A stretch of 64,000 bases of DNA, taken from contig NC_051091.1 of the NCBI RefSeq assembly GCF_901709675.1, forward strand, positions 13,674,967 through 13,738,966, read 5' to 3'. The stretch is from Syngnathus acus. Its lineage: Eukaryota > Chordata > Actinopteri > Syngnathiformes > Syngnathidae. This document shows, in pieces, positions 11,177 to 22,306 of the stretch (positions within the stretch are counted from its first letter, which is position 1; each line of letters starts with the position of its first letter). Both the position numbers and the translations under genes were made by a program. The notes below the pieces were generated by a model, which had not been told where the DNA came from, made no database searches, and saw only the letters and a program-made list of their open reading frames with translations.

Positions 11177-13504
11177 GGACTTGGATATGGCGCTTTAAAG
11201 TGTTGATTGCTTTATTTGATTTTTTCTCTCTATTTTTCATGTTTTGAGTATGTTCAAGATAAAGATATAAAAGCATGTGAAGTGATCAACTATACTAAAA
11301 ATAACATGTGAAGTGGTCAACTATACTTGTAAGTGATGTGTTAATGATCAAGTAAAAATTTGTGAAAAAAACATATAAGTTGCCCCCCCACCCAAACTAT
11401 GAAAAGAAACGCGACTTATAGTCCGAAAATTACGGTATGTAGAAAGCATGAGCGCAAAGGGCGTTTAACCAAACTTGAGGTTTTCCATCAGGCATGGCGT
11501 GACAGCCTCCTCAAATATAAAAATGCGCTTATCTTAGCAAAAACTCGTTATTTTTCGCAAGTCATTAATCTCAATAAAAACAATCCTAAATACCTATTTG
11601 ATACAGTGGCAAAGCTAACACTACGCCAGACGACCCCCGATAGCTCCTTCCACTCAGCTGACGAGTTCATGACATTTTTCGCTCGAAAGATTGAATCTAT
11701 TAGGGATGGGATCAAAATGACCATTCCAATCGCTCAGTCGAGACCGCCGATTACCGGCGCTGACGATCATGCAATAACCCTCTCAAATTTTAAAAGCGTG
11801 TCCCTTGTTACAATATGTAAACATTTTGTTAGTGCGGCTAAACAAACAACATGTTTACTCTACCCGCTTCCAGCCTACTATTTAAAGAATTATTTCAAAT
11901 TTTAGGACCGTCCGTCTTAAATATAATTAATCTGTCTGTCTCCTCTGGGATAGTGCCAACAGCCTTTAAAACCGCTATCATTAAACTGCTACTTAAGCAA
12001 CCAAATCTTGACCCGGACTGTCTCAGTAATTATAGGCCAGTTTCAAACCTCCCATTCATAGCAAAACTTCTTGAAAAAGTAGGAGCGCAGCAGCTTATTT
12101 ATTACATGGTCGCCAATAATTGATATGAATCTTTTCAGTCTGGTTTTAGAGCTAATCATTCCACTGAGACAGCACTTGCTAAAGTGACTAATGATCTCCT
12201 CATAGCTATGGATTCAAACACTTCATCGGTATTGTTACTACTCGATCTTCGTGCTGCCTTCGACACTGTAGACTTCGATATTTTATTAGAGCGTCTTAAA
12301 AGTTGTGGTGGTATTTCAGGGTCAGCACTAGGCTGGTTCTAGTCCTATCTATCAGACAGGACGCACCGAGTGGTCCATGGCAATACGTCCTCTGAGCTCT
12401 ATAATGTTATGTGTGGTGTCCCACAGGGATCGGTACTCGGACCAAATCTATTTAATATTTATATGGGGACATAATACGTAAATATAATATTAGTTTTCAA
12501 TGTTATGCGCATGACACCCAATTATATATGCCGTTATTGATGACAGATCCGCGGGACTGTTGTAATCTTGAGGTGTGCCTTGCGGAGATCAAGCAATGGA
12601 TGTCTCTCAACTTCCTTCGTCTTAACCCAGATAAAACAGAGATGTTGATAATTGGTCCAGCTCGTTATCAACACTTATTTAAGGAAACCACTATAACTAT
12701 AGATAACCGTACTATCACTCAGAGCGATACTGTAACTAATCTCGGGGTAATATTTGACCAAACGCTCTCCTTTCAAAAGCACATTAAGAATATAACCAGA
12801 ATTGCATTATTTCACCTTCGTAATATTGCTAAGATTCGTCCGATCCTCTCGACCGGTGATGCGGAAACTATTATACATGCGTTTATCACGTCGCGCCTGG
12901 ACTACTGTAACGCATTATTCTCTGGTCTTCCTAAGTCCAGCATCAAAAGTTTACAGTTAGTACAAAATGCTGCTGCAAGGCTGCTCTCACGGACAAGAAA
13001 ATTTGATCACATTACCCCAATATTAGCCAACTTACATTGGCTCCCGCTCCATTTAAGATGTGACTTCAAGGTTCTTCTCTTAACCTATAAATCATTGCAT
13101 GGCTTAGCGCCTTCATATCTCGTCAACCTAGTTGTTCTTTATGTTCCGTCTCGTAACCTTCGTTCGCAAAACGCTAGTCTTTTAGTGACACCAAGGGCCA
13201 AGAAAATGTCTGCAGGGTCTAGAGCAGCGGTGGCCAACCCGCGGCTCGCGAGCCGCATGCGGCTCTTTGGCTGGTTTCATGCGGCTCTTTTACGTTCATA
13301 TCAACATTTGTGTTTATTTTTCGTGCGTATTTGCTTCGCTTGAGTTCACTATGGTATTTTGGTCAAACGCGCATGCGCGTGAGGTGAAATCCCGCAAAGG
13401 AGGAGGGACAAACAGAGCGATTGGTTTTGCCGGCTTTTTATGAATGGCGACTGTGACTACGGGGGCCCATTAGGTCCAGAAAAGCTGACAAGACGCTTGC
13501 CAAA

Positions 13505-13970
13505 ATGGGAAGGAAAAAATGCACAGCTAAACGAATATATGACGATGAACACAGGACGTTTTTAACAGAGTTAAAGTTGTTTTTTGTTGAACGCTATGGC
13601 AAGCCATTCTGCCTGATATGTCGGACGTCATTGGCGCATTTAAAAGCTTCAAATGGTCAGCGCCACTTCAGCTCACTTCATGCCAATATCGATAAGGACT
13701 TTGCAAAAGGGACAGAATTTCGCAAGCACAAGTTTGGAGACTTTGAAAAGTCAGGCAGAAAAATAGGTACAGTTTTTCAAAAAAATTACGAAGCACTCAG
13801 GGACTGTCACACTTGCATTGTTTCAACTGGCTTGGAACATTGCACGGGCTAAAAAGCCATACAATGAAGTGGAGTTCGTTAAAATATGCCTCAGTGACGT
13901 TATTGAAATCTTGTCTCCTGAAAACGACAAACTAAAACGAATGGTCTGTCCCGCCACACATAGTAAGTGA
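13505..13970 (+). pseudogene. hAT transposase N-terminal fragment
   Basis: The frame begins MGRKKCTAKRIYDDEHRTFL and has a zinc-binding C..C/H..H pattern (PFCLICRTSL, then RHFSSLHAN), as in the BED-like head of hAT transposases. After a shift near 13800 it continues with LAWNIARAKKPYNEVEF and LSDVIEILSPENDKL, then stops near 13968. The catalytic RNase H-like domain is absent. Confidence 0.78.
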
Positions 13971-14161
13971 AAAAACTTATTATGGTTTTGTTTGTGGAAT
14001 TTGTTGAACTGAGAGTTTGTCTGTGTGAGACAATGCACACAATGTTCATTGTTGAAAATGTGGTCTTTGGTCTGTGGTTTTAGTACTGTAGGAGTCAATT
14101 TGTCATTATCATGTTGGTGCGTGACATAATAATGTCACACAATAAATTTGGCTGAGCAGAG

Positions 14162-14163
<2 letters not shown>

Positions 14164-14245
<82 letters not shown>

Positions 14246-14286
14246 GTGTGTGTGTGTGCGTGTGCGTGTTTGTGTGTGTGTGTGTG
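14164..14286 (+). repeat. (TG)n microsatellite
   Basis: About 60 TG units with a few C substitutions near the right end, followed by a run of ten G. Length is likely polymorphic. Confidence 0.97.
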
Positions 14287-15358
14287 GGGGGGGGGTTCAT
14301 GTGTGCTCATGTGTATGATGTGGCTCTTTGCGATGACACAGTAAAAAATGTGGCTCTTAGTCTCTGACTGGTTGGCCACCCCTGGTCTAGAGCATTTTCT
14401 ATTAGGGCTCCAGAGCTTTTGAATGCCCTACCAATGGATATTAGAACTGCTACCTCAGTAGAAACATTTAAGAAACGTTTAAAGACACATTTCTATGATA
14501 TGGCCTTTAATTAACCTGTAGTGGCCGATTTGGCTGGAGTTTGTTTTCGCTCCCATACCCCCTCCCCCCACCCCTCCCCGGCTGGGGAGGTGGTTAGGTG
14601 ACACCCAAGCTGACAGCGGCTATCTCGATTCTCGTGGACCAATTCAAGATGAGGGAACTGCAGCGGATTACCCTCCACGAAGACACTGCCAGGACAATCG
14701 AGGGCACATCTGGCAGCTCTTCGCTTTGACTTGGTCATCCACTTTTTCATTGATTTTCATATTACGTATTTTATGTGCCCTCTTTGCATCCATTGCAGCC
14801 TGGTGATCCTGAAAGAGGGATCCTTCCAGCTGTGGTCCCTTCTCAAGGTTTCTCATTTTTCCCTTGGTAGTGTTTTTTTGAGTTTTTCCTTGCCCTTTTG
14901 GGAGCTTAAGATCAGGGGATGCTTTGAGAATAATTGTCAATTGTTTGTCTATGTGAAGCCCTTTGAGACTGCTTGTGATTTAGGGCTATACAAATAAACT
15001 TGACTTGACTTGATATGGATGGATGGACCCCCAAAAAAAAAAAAGAACCAAAACGACCCCGCCCCCTCAAAAGGACCACGCCCCCTCCAAAAAAGGTGTC
15101 CTTTTTTAGAAACCCAAATCTGGTCACCCTAATGCAGTGGTCCCCAAACTTTTTTGCGCCAAGGACCGGTTACGTGTCAGAAATATTTTTGCGGACCGGC
15201 CTTTATATAAATAAATAATGCATTTCTATAAATAAATAATACATTTATAATAAATATATAAAAACGATGAAATAGACTGATACGACTGGCATAAAACCAG
15301 ATATAAACCACATAAAAATAAAACTCACCATTATGTTGAATTAGTGGGAGCTTGTTTC

Positions 15359-15512
15359 TCAGAAACGAGCCGGTCCCATCGAGGCGTAATCGGAGAAAAT
15401 GACACCCCAAGTGTGCTGTTGTTCACGTTTTTTTCTTTCAAAAAATTCCAAAGGTTCGTTTTTTAATGCAGGATGCTTGGTCTCCATGTGCCGAAGCAGT
15501 TTTGAAGGTTTC
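15359..15512 (-). pseudogene. hAT transposase, continuation after the copia insertion
   Basis: Minus-strand frame with KPSKLLRHMETKHPALKN, the His pair that completes the BED finger begun at 32350-32557, then a charged stretch and a stop at 15359. The GTTTC at the break is duplicated by the copia insertion (15508-15512 and 32350-32354). The catalytic domain is missing. Confidence 0.83.
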
Positions 15513-15819
15513 TGTTGGGTTTGCAGCTTCGTAGTCCATTTTCTCTCCGACACAACATGACACGATGTTTGGTATTCACTTCTTGATTATTCCTCGCTCA
15601 CTCTCATCTCAACACCTGTGCTTCTTGGCGTGCTTCCTTATATTCACTTCCTACTTCCCGTTGCCGCAAACAAGGTAAAAGCCAATGTAAAGTGTCCACA
15701 GTACATAAAAAAAGAAAAACGTCACGTCACTGCAGTCCACACAAAATACGGCATAAGACACCAGACAAATAACACATTGACATAAATAATAATACTATGA
15801 GAGCACAAATAACTCAACA
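15513..15819 (-). repeat. copia 3' LTR
   Basis: 307 bp, starts TG and ends CA, nearly the same as 32043-32349. On the minus strand it lies downstream of the RNase H frame end at 15867. Confidence 0.92.
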
Positions 15820-15866
15820 CCCCCTCTTGCTCTCATCATCCCAAAACATTTTCACTGAATGCTTCC

Positions 15867-16093
15867 TCAGTGTCCAAAAAACCAACTTGTGAATTTGTTG
15901 ATTCTAATCCTAGATACAGGTTTTGTTAATATGTCAGCAATCATGTTTTCTGATGGACAGTACACGATATCAATCTTTCCACAGTTAAGTGCATCACGAA
16001 TGAAGTGGAACTTAACATCAATGTGTTTTGATCTCTGTCTATTCACCGGGTTCTTACTCAAGGCGCTGGCTCCTTGATTGTCCCCATAGATCT
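15867..16093 (-). pseudogene. copia RNase H, C-terminal part
   Basis: Beyond the L2 insertion the minus strand resumes with IYGDNQGASALSKNP and RSKHIDVKFHFIRDA, the last conserved RNase H blocks of copia elements, and NMIADILTKPV. The stop at 15867 lies 47 bp from the 3' LTR. Confidence 0.88.
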
Positions 16094-17421
16094 CAAAGTC
16101 AAAGTCAAAGTCAAAGTCAGCTTTATTGTCAATCCCTTCATATGTCAAGACACACAAAGAAACCGAAATTCTGTTTCCTCCATCCCACGGTGACGAGACA
16201 TACAAGTAGGCGACACAAAACAAAAACAAGAAGGCACAAACCATAAATAATAATAATAAATAAAATAAAATGAGCGATGAATAAAAACAGACCAATAACC
16301 CATTGAATATGAGGGGCAAAACCGAGCCAGTGAGCATACAGCAAGAACAGGACGCTACGCTGAAAGGGGGAGCGAGTTCAGGATCCTAACAGCCTGGAGT
16401 ACGAAGCTGTTGGAAAGTCTGGTGGTGCGGGAGCGCAGGCTCCTGTACCGCCTCCCAGAGGGCAGAAGTTCAAACAAAGAGTGAGCGGGGTGACTCACAT
16501 CACTCACAATCTTGGTCGCCTTGCGGGTGAGATGGGAGGTGTAAATGTCCTTCAAGGAGGGGAGAGAAGCACCAATAGTCTTACTAGCCGTTTTCACAAT
16601 GCGCTGCAGGGCCTTCAAGTCTTGGTCAGTGCAGCTGCCACCCCAGACAGCAATACAGCTGGAGAGGACGCTCTCAATGGTGCCGCGGTAAAAAGTAGTC
16701 ATGACGGCCGGAGGAGTCCCCGCTCGCCTGAGTTTCCGAAGGAAGTACAGGCGGCGCTGGGCCTTCTTCGCCAGCGACGCGGTGTTGGTGGACCAGGAGA
16801 GATCCTCACTGATGTGCACCCCCAGGAACCTGGCGCTGCTCACTCTCTCCACCACAGCACCGTCGATGGACAGCGGCAGGTGTTGGGCGTGACCCTTCCG
16901 GAAGTCAACGACAATCTCCTTGGTCTTGTCGACGTTCAGCAGGAGGTTGTTGTCCCTGCACCACGCGGTCAGAAGGTCAACCTCCAGCCTGTATTGAGTC
17001 TCGTCTCCCTTGGTGATGAGACCCACCAGAGTCGTGTCGTCAGCAAACTTCACTATGCGGTTGCCGCTGCAGGTGGCAGCGCAGTCATGCGTCAGGAGGG
17101 TGAAGAGCAGCGGACTGAGCACGCAGCCTTGGGGGGCCCCTGTGCTCAGCGTGATGCTGGCGGAGATCTTGTCGCCAACACGTACCACCTGTGGCCTCTG
17201 ACAGAGGAAGTCCAGTAGCCAGTTGCAGAGGCCGGTACTGAGGCCCAGCTTGTCAAGTTTGCTGATGAGACGCTGCGGCACAATGGTGTTGAAGGCAGAA
17301 CTGAAGTCCACAAACAGCAACCTCACATACGAGTCCTTCCCCTCCAGGTGGGTGAGGGCCGAGTGGAGGGCAGAGCAGATGGCATCCTCAGAGGACCGTT
17401 TGGCTCGGTACGCAAACTGGA
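16094..17421 (-). mobile_element. L2-type LINE (family C), 5'-truncated, in copia RNase H
   Basis: It begins within the RT at [12 protein letters not shown] (near 17420) and includes [26 protein letters not shown] and FADDTTLVG, so the catalytic Asp pair is kept. The frame runs to SLPLSA at 16355, followed by a 3' UTR and a tail of four CAAAGT units at 16094. The duplication AGATCT is at 16088-16093 and 17422-17427. It shows no internal stop in about 355 codons, so it is young or recently active, but it lacks the endonuclease. Confidence 0.92.
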
Positions 17422-18530
17422 AGATCTTTGTGCAACTGTATGTTGCATTGTCCATGCCATTTAACAATTGGGTTAAGTACATGCTTTCTTGAGTGGTAGT
17501 CGCTAAAGCAATGTATTCGGCTTCACAAGTCGAAAGAGCCACTGTCGGTTGTTTCTTTGATTTCCAGGATATTGCAAGTCCATGTTTGGCCATGCCAAAA
17601 CAGTAGCCTGTTGTGCTGCGTCTATCTTCTACTGATGATGCCCAATCGGCGTCACTGAAAGCCACTAGATGTAATCCTTTGTCATTTTTCTTTAAAATTA
17701 ATTCATAATCCAATGTATCTTTTAGGTATCTTAAAACATGTTTGGCAGCCACTAGGTTGTTAGCTTTTGTGACAATTTGCTCACAATCCATCTGATATCT
17801 GGTCTTGTGCAAGTCAAGGCATAAATTAGGCTGCCTACAATTTCCCGGTACTCTTTAGGATTGTCAACCTCTTTTCCGTCCCTTTCTTCATCCACATCTA
17901 GTTTTGCTTTACACGGTGTGTACCTTGGTTTACACTCTGACATTCCAAATCTTTCAAGCATCTTTAGAATGTAATTTTTCTGGCTCATTCTGATTTTCTC
18001 ATCCTCTTGTTCAAACTGGATGCCCAGGAAATGTGATATTTTTCCTAGATCTTTCATGTTAAACCTGGATTTCATGGTGTCTTTGAATCGATTGAGTAAA
18101 AGAGTGTTGCTTGCTGCAATGATTAGGTCGTCCACCCAAATGATGACAATGACCAGATCATTTTCCACCTGTTTTCGATATACACAGTGATCTGAGAGAT
18201 TTCTCACAAAATTGTCTTGTTCTAAGTTGTCATTCAGAAGTTTGTACCAGTTTTTCCCAGACTGTTTGAGACCATAGAGGGATTTCTTCAGCTTATACAC
18301 TAACTTTGTACCTTTCTGTGTCTCTTCAAAACCCTCTGGTTGCTCCAAAAAAACTTCTTCCTCTATTGGCGCATGTAAATATATTGTCTTTACATCCATT
18401 TGATGGACAATGAGTTTGTTTTGAACAGCTATTTGCATCAACGCCCGTATCGACGTGATGTTTGCTGTTGGAGCAAACGTCTTATGATAGTCTATGCCTT
18501 CTGTTTGATTGTAACCTTTGGCTACATATC
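17422..18530 (-). pseudogene. copia reverse transcriptase and first half of RNase H
   Basis: RT motifs include VHQMDVKTIYLHAPIEEEVF, KKSLYGLKQSGKNWY and the catalytic box in IIWVDDLIIAAS (usually YVDD). The RNase H part has [11 protein letters not shown] and [11 protein letters not shown] frame change lies near 17800. The L2 insertion at 17421 cuts RNase H, and the open frame runs on into the L2 sequence, giving an accidental fusion frame of 485 codons (17812 to 16355). Confidence 0.9.
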
Positions 18531-20349
18531 TAGCTTGATATACTTTTCCTCTTCCAGCATTTTAATTTTAAGGCATATACCCATTTCCCCCCTATTGTGC
18601 TTTTACCTTTGGGTAAAGCGACCAGTTCAAATGTTTCGTTTTCTTGAAGTGATAGGATTTCTTCTTTCATTGCTTGCATCCATTTGGTTGCCTCATCAGA
18701 CCTCAGGGCTTCACTGTAGGTCTGGGGAATTCCACATATGGCTCTGTAACAATAATCAATGTTGGTATTGGCTATATTGTTATCTCTGCTGTGTGTTACA
18801 TAATCGTCTAAATATTTTGACCTCTTGCTTTCCCTTCTTGGATCGCGGTGATGCTCAGTGTCTACATCAGTCTGGTTCTCGTGTTGCACTTCTGCCTCAT
18901 TATGCTGTGATGCATCTGTATTTATCCATCTCTTGTTCTCAATCATGTCACCATTATCTTCACTATGTGATGTCTCCTCACCAACCCTAGTTTCAGTGGT
19001 TCTACTCCTGATGTCCATGGTTTCCCAATCATAGTCGTCATCTGTTTGTATTTGACTGTCAACGCTGATGTTTTTGATGAATTTCACGAGCCTGTGTTTT
19101 GATACTTTTCCTGTCTGTGAGTTGTAGACCAGATATGCTGGGCTACTTCTACTATACCCAACAAATATCCCTTTCTCACCTCTAGCATCTAGTTTCTTGT
19201 GATCATGCTTGTATATATAGAATTCTGATCCAAACACCCACATTTTGGAAAGATCTGGCATTCTTCTTGTTGGCATATAATATGGGGTGTTTTTGGTCCT
19301 GTCATTGTAACATCTGTTACGGATATGGGCAGCATTTTGGACCGCATAAGGCCACAGCACCTTCGGTAACCCCTTTTCTAATAACATACAGCGAGCCATT
19401 TCGAAAAGCGTTCTCCACTGTCGTTCAGCGGTACCATTTTGGTGTGGAGAGTATGGTGATGATGTTTCGTGTCTAATTAGTCTATTTCTGAAGAGCGACT
19501 GAAAGGCATTACTGGTGTACTCTGTGCCATTATCTGACCGCATACGTTTGACATTACCATATGGGGCGCTGTCAGCTAGGAATTTTTCGGTTGCCAGTAA
19601 TACATCACTTTTGCTCTTGAGGAAATAGACAGACACAGCTCCTGAAAAGTCATCTGTGAATGATATGGCATACCTATAACCATCTCGACTAGTTGGCTCA
19701 ATGGGACCTGACAAGTCAGTGTGTACCAGCTAAAGAGGGGCATTCGCTTTTTTATCTGATTTCTTATTTCTTGTGTTTATGAATTTTCCTTCTGCGCACA
19801 CATTACAATCTCCTCTTGTTTTACCGGTAATTTTCATACCCTTTACCACACTTGGCAATTTCAACACATCATCAACATTACAATGTCCCAAAATCTCATG
19901 CCATGTTTGGATATCACAAGTTAACATCACATCATCTTTGGTCGTCATGTCACTGATTCATCAATACATTGTTCGTTTGGATTTACCATGCTCACGTAGT
20001 ATAGTCGTTCTGGTTCCTCAATGCTGAAGACTGTTCCATCCTTGGTCATCAGTTCGTTTCGTCCTTCTTCAAATGTTACTTTGGCTCCATCACTCGTAAC
20101 TGCTTTTACAGAGATGATGCTTTGAGGGTACGTTGGTATGTATAAGGCTTTCTTCAAAGTGACACCAACGCATCTTCCTTTCTTGTCCTGAAGGAATACC
20201 TTTGCATCTCCTCTCCTCAATGCCACGTTGTTTTCCCTGGTTCCATCAGCTAGTTCCATGTAGTGCTTTGCAGGGTTAAAAATCTCGTCGAATGTTGTGA
20301 ATTTGTTTTCTTCATTCATGATGTGTGATGTGGCTCCACAATCAACCAT
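18530..20349 (-). pseudogene. copia protease and integrase
   Basis: From 20349: aspartic protease with MVDCGATSHIM (active-site Asp), a pre-integrase zinc region (19730-19948, HEILGH and CNVCAEGK for the HHCC set), then the integrase core (19714 downward) with FTDDFSGAVSVYF, MRSDNGTEYTS and SSPYSPHQNGTAERQWRT giving the DDE residues. The frame is broken between protease and zinc region (near 19948) and by a stop at about 19731. It ends in another frame change near 18530, in the start of the RT. Confidence 0.9.
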
Positions 20350-20355
20350 TATTCC

Positions 20356-22306
20356 CTATCTTTTGATGTCCTCTGGTAGGTGTTGTAGATTGATCTTGAA
20401 GAGAAATGTCTTTTCCGCCTCGTGGTTGATGACTGCTCCGATGTGCACCATCACGTCTTCCTCCAGCTGCTCGTCACCGGTTTGTTCAAGGGGCCCTCTT
20501 GACAGTGCGTCCGCCACTGCCAATGTCTTGCCGGGTGCGTATACTGCTTCTGCATTAAAACGCATCAGTCTCATCAAGAGTCTCTGGCACCTTAGTGGGA
20601 CGTTATCCAAGTCCTTATTGTTCATCAAAGGCACCAATGGTTTGTGGTCCGTGACCAATGTAAATGTCTCTAGTCCGATCAGGTATTTCTCAAAGCGCTC
20701 ACATGCCCAGACGCTCGCTAGGCACTCCTTCTCTATTTGTGCGTATCTTGTTTCAGGATCACGAAGCCTCCTTGAGCAATAAGCGATTGGCCTCCAATCT
20801 TCACCATGTCGCTGAAGTAGGACTCCTCCGAGCCCATAGCTACTGGCGTCAGCGGACACCATTGTGGGTTTATTGGCATCATAGAAAGTGAGAACCGGTG
20901 CAGATGCCAAAGCTGATTTCAGTCTCTGAAAGGAGGATTCCTGTGCCGGACCCCACTGCCATTTCACACTGGTTTTTAGAAGTTCATAGAGTGGTTGTCC
21001 AACTGTCGCCATTTCAGGCACAAACTTTGCTAGGTAGTTGACCATTCCAATAAACCGTCTCAGCTCAGCGACGTTCTGGGGTTTAGGGAACTTCTCAATC
21101 CCCTCAACCTTTGCTGGGTCTGGCCTCACCCCGTTCTCATCAATGATGTGTCCCAAGAATTTAATCTGCCTCCGTCTGAACTTACACTTGCCTTTGTTTA
21201 GTTTCAGTCCGGCTTCCTCAATGACTCTGAGGACCTGCTCCAAGCGTTTGTCGTGCTCCCCCTCCGTCTCTCCGTGGACCAATATATCGTCCATGTACAC
21301 CTCTGCACCTTCCAGCCCCTGTAGTGTCTCTGCCATCTTGCGCTGAAAAATCTCGGGGGCACTCGATATTCCAAATGGAAGTCTGCAAAAAGCATATCTC
21401 CCGAAGGGAGTAATGAAGGTGGTTAGTTTGCGACTGTCTTTATGCAGCGGGATCTGGTAGAACCCACTCGCAGCGTCCAGGGATGTGAACAGTTTGGATC
21501 CTGAGAGTCTTGGCATTATCTCTTCCATTGTCGGCAACACATATTTCTCCCGTGCTACGGCCTTGTTTAGTTTTCTCAAGTCTGCACAGCACCTTATTTC
21601 AACTTTGTTGGGCTTTAAGACTGGCACCATTGCTGCACACCACTCAGTAGGTTCGGTTAGTTTTTCAACTATGCCTTCGGTTTCTAGTCTTTGTAACTCC
21701 TTCCTAACGAGTGGCATGAGTGGGAGTGGGACTCTTCTGGCCACGTGGACTGCGTATGGTTGTGCATTTTCTTTGAGAAGGATCTTTACTGGTTCTGTCT
21801 TTAACAATCCAGTAGTTCCGAACACAGCACTGATTTCCTCTACTCTTTTCACCAAACCCATCCTGACCGCCTCTGTGCGACTGAGCAAGCAGCTGTTCCC
21901 TTTTATCACGTACACTGGAAAGGTGTAGTTTTCTCCTTTGTACTCTGTGTTTGCCTCGAACATCCCAAAGCACTGGAGTGGACCTCCGGGTCCTGAGAAG
22001 GGTGTTGTGGTAGGGGTTAGTTTGTACTTTTTATTGAGTAGACTGAATGTTTTGTCTCCAATGACGCTTGCATCAGCTCCTGTATCTATTTTGAAGGTCA
22101 GAGGCATCTCTGCAATGTCCAGTGTGACGGTCCATTTCTCGGGGTCTGCTGAGCCAGTGACTTCACCTAGAAAGTGGTACTGGGTGGCTTCACTGAGTTC
22201 GTTCACAACCTTGGTACGGCATACACGAGCCCAGTGCCCCTTTTTGTTGCACTTTTTACTTACACTTCTTGCTGCCGGGCATTTGTTCTTTTCATAGTGC
22301 TGTGTG
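20356..22306 (-). pseudogene. pol: gypsy pol: zinc knuckle, protease, RT, RNase H
   Basis: The open frame runs about 650 codons without a stop. It starts just inside the TRIM insertion with the gag zinc knuckle ([11 protein letters not shown]). Then come protease ([13 protein letters not shown]), RT ([34 protein letters not shown], and [12 protein letters not shown] with the YMDD catalytic box), and RNase H ([28 protein letters not shown]-like segment, [10 protein letters not shown]). Integrase should follow but is lost at 20352. The RT frame is intact, but gag is split and no integrase or 3' LTR is left. Confidence 0.9.

Larger units (their letters stand above)
9413..11435 (-). mobile_element. 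pogo/Tigger-type DNA transposon inserted in the LINE
   Basis: Terminal inverted repeats CCGTAATTTTCGGACTATAA (9413 onward) and its complement (ending 11435) are flanked by TA at 9411-9412 and 11436-11437, the target expected for this superfamily. A second tract at 9500-9530 repeats the subterminal motif. It encodes a broken transposase on the minus strand and carries an L2 3' end at 10924-11176. The LINE frame resumes just outside the right end. Confidence 0.9.
13225..14384 (+). mobile_element. Small hAT element with 8-bp TSD
   Basis: Ends are CAGCGGTGGCCAAC and GTTGGCCACCCCTG, short inverted repeats typical of hAT. The 8-bp duplication GTCTAGAG occurs at 13217-13224 and 14385-14392. Both ends carry repeated GCGGCTCTTT-like motifs. 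It holds only the first part of a transposase, so it is an internally deleted, non-autonomous copy. Confidence 0.93.
11440..14513 (+). pseudogene. LINE ORF2, reverse transcriptase part (split by hAT)
   Basis: RT blocks run in order: SNYRPVSNLPFIAKLLEKV (12030-12086), FRANHSTETAL, LLLLDLRAAFDTVDFD, and GVPQGSVLGPNLFNIYM. The catalytic YADD box reads YAHD (12505-12516), losing an essential Asp. The C-terminal part with RLDYCNALFSGLP and NLHWLPLHLRCDFKVLLLTY follows. Stops occur at 12121 and 12342. The hAT at 13225-14384 splits the end of the frame, which then closes with FKKRLKTHFYDM near 14470-14500. Confidence 0.87.
7409..15012 (+). mobile_element. L2-type LINE (family A), long but decayed
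   Basis: In order it holds an ORF1 esterase remnant (about 7560-8093), an apurinic-type endonuclease (8125-9307), a reverse transcriptase (11440-13224 and 14393-14513) and a 3' UTR that ends in CAAATAAACTTGACTTGACT. It is interrupted by a pogo transposon (9413-11435) and a small hAT (13225-14384), both with target-site duplications. Another 3' end of the same family sits at 33722-34231. The 5' boundary is uncertain. Stops and frameshifts rule out activity. Confidence 0.82.

Noticed and set aside
14095-14379. His-Thr and Cys-Val repeat frames
   Set aside because: Translations of the (TG)n microsatellite.
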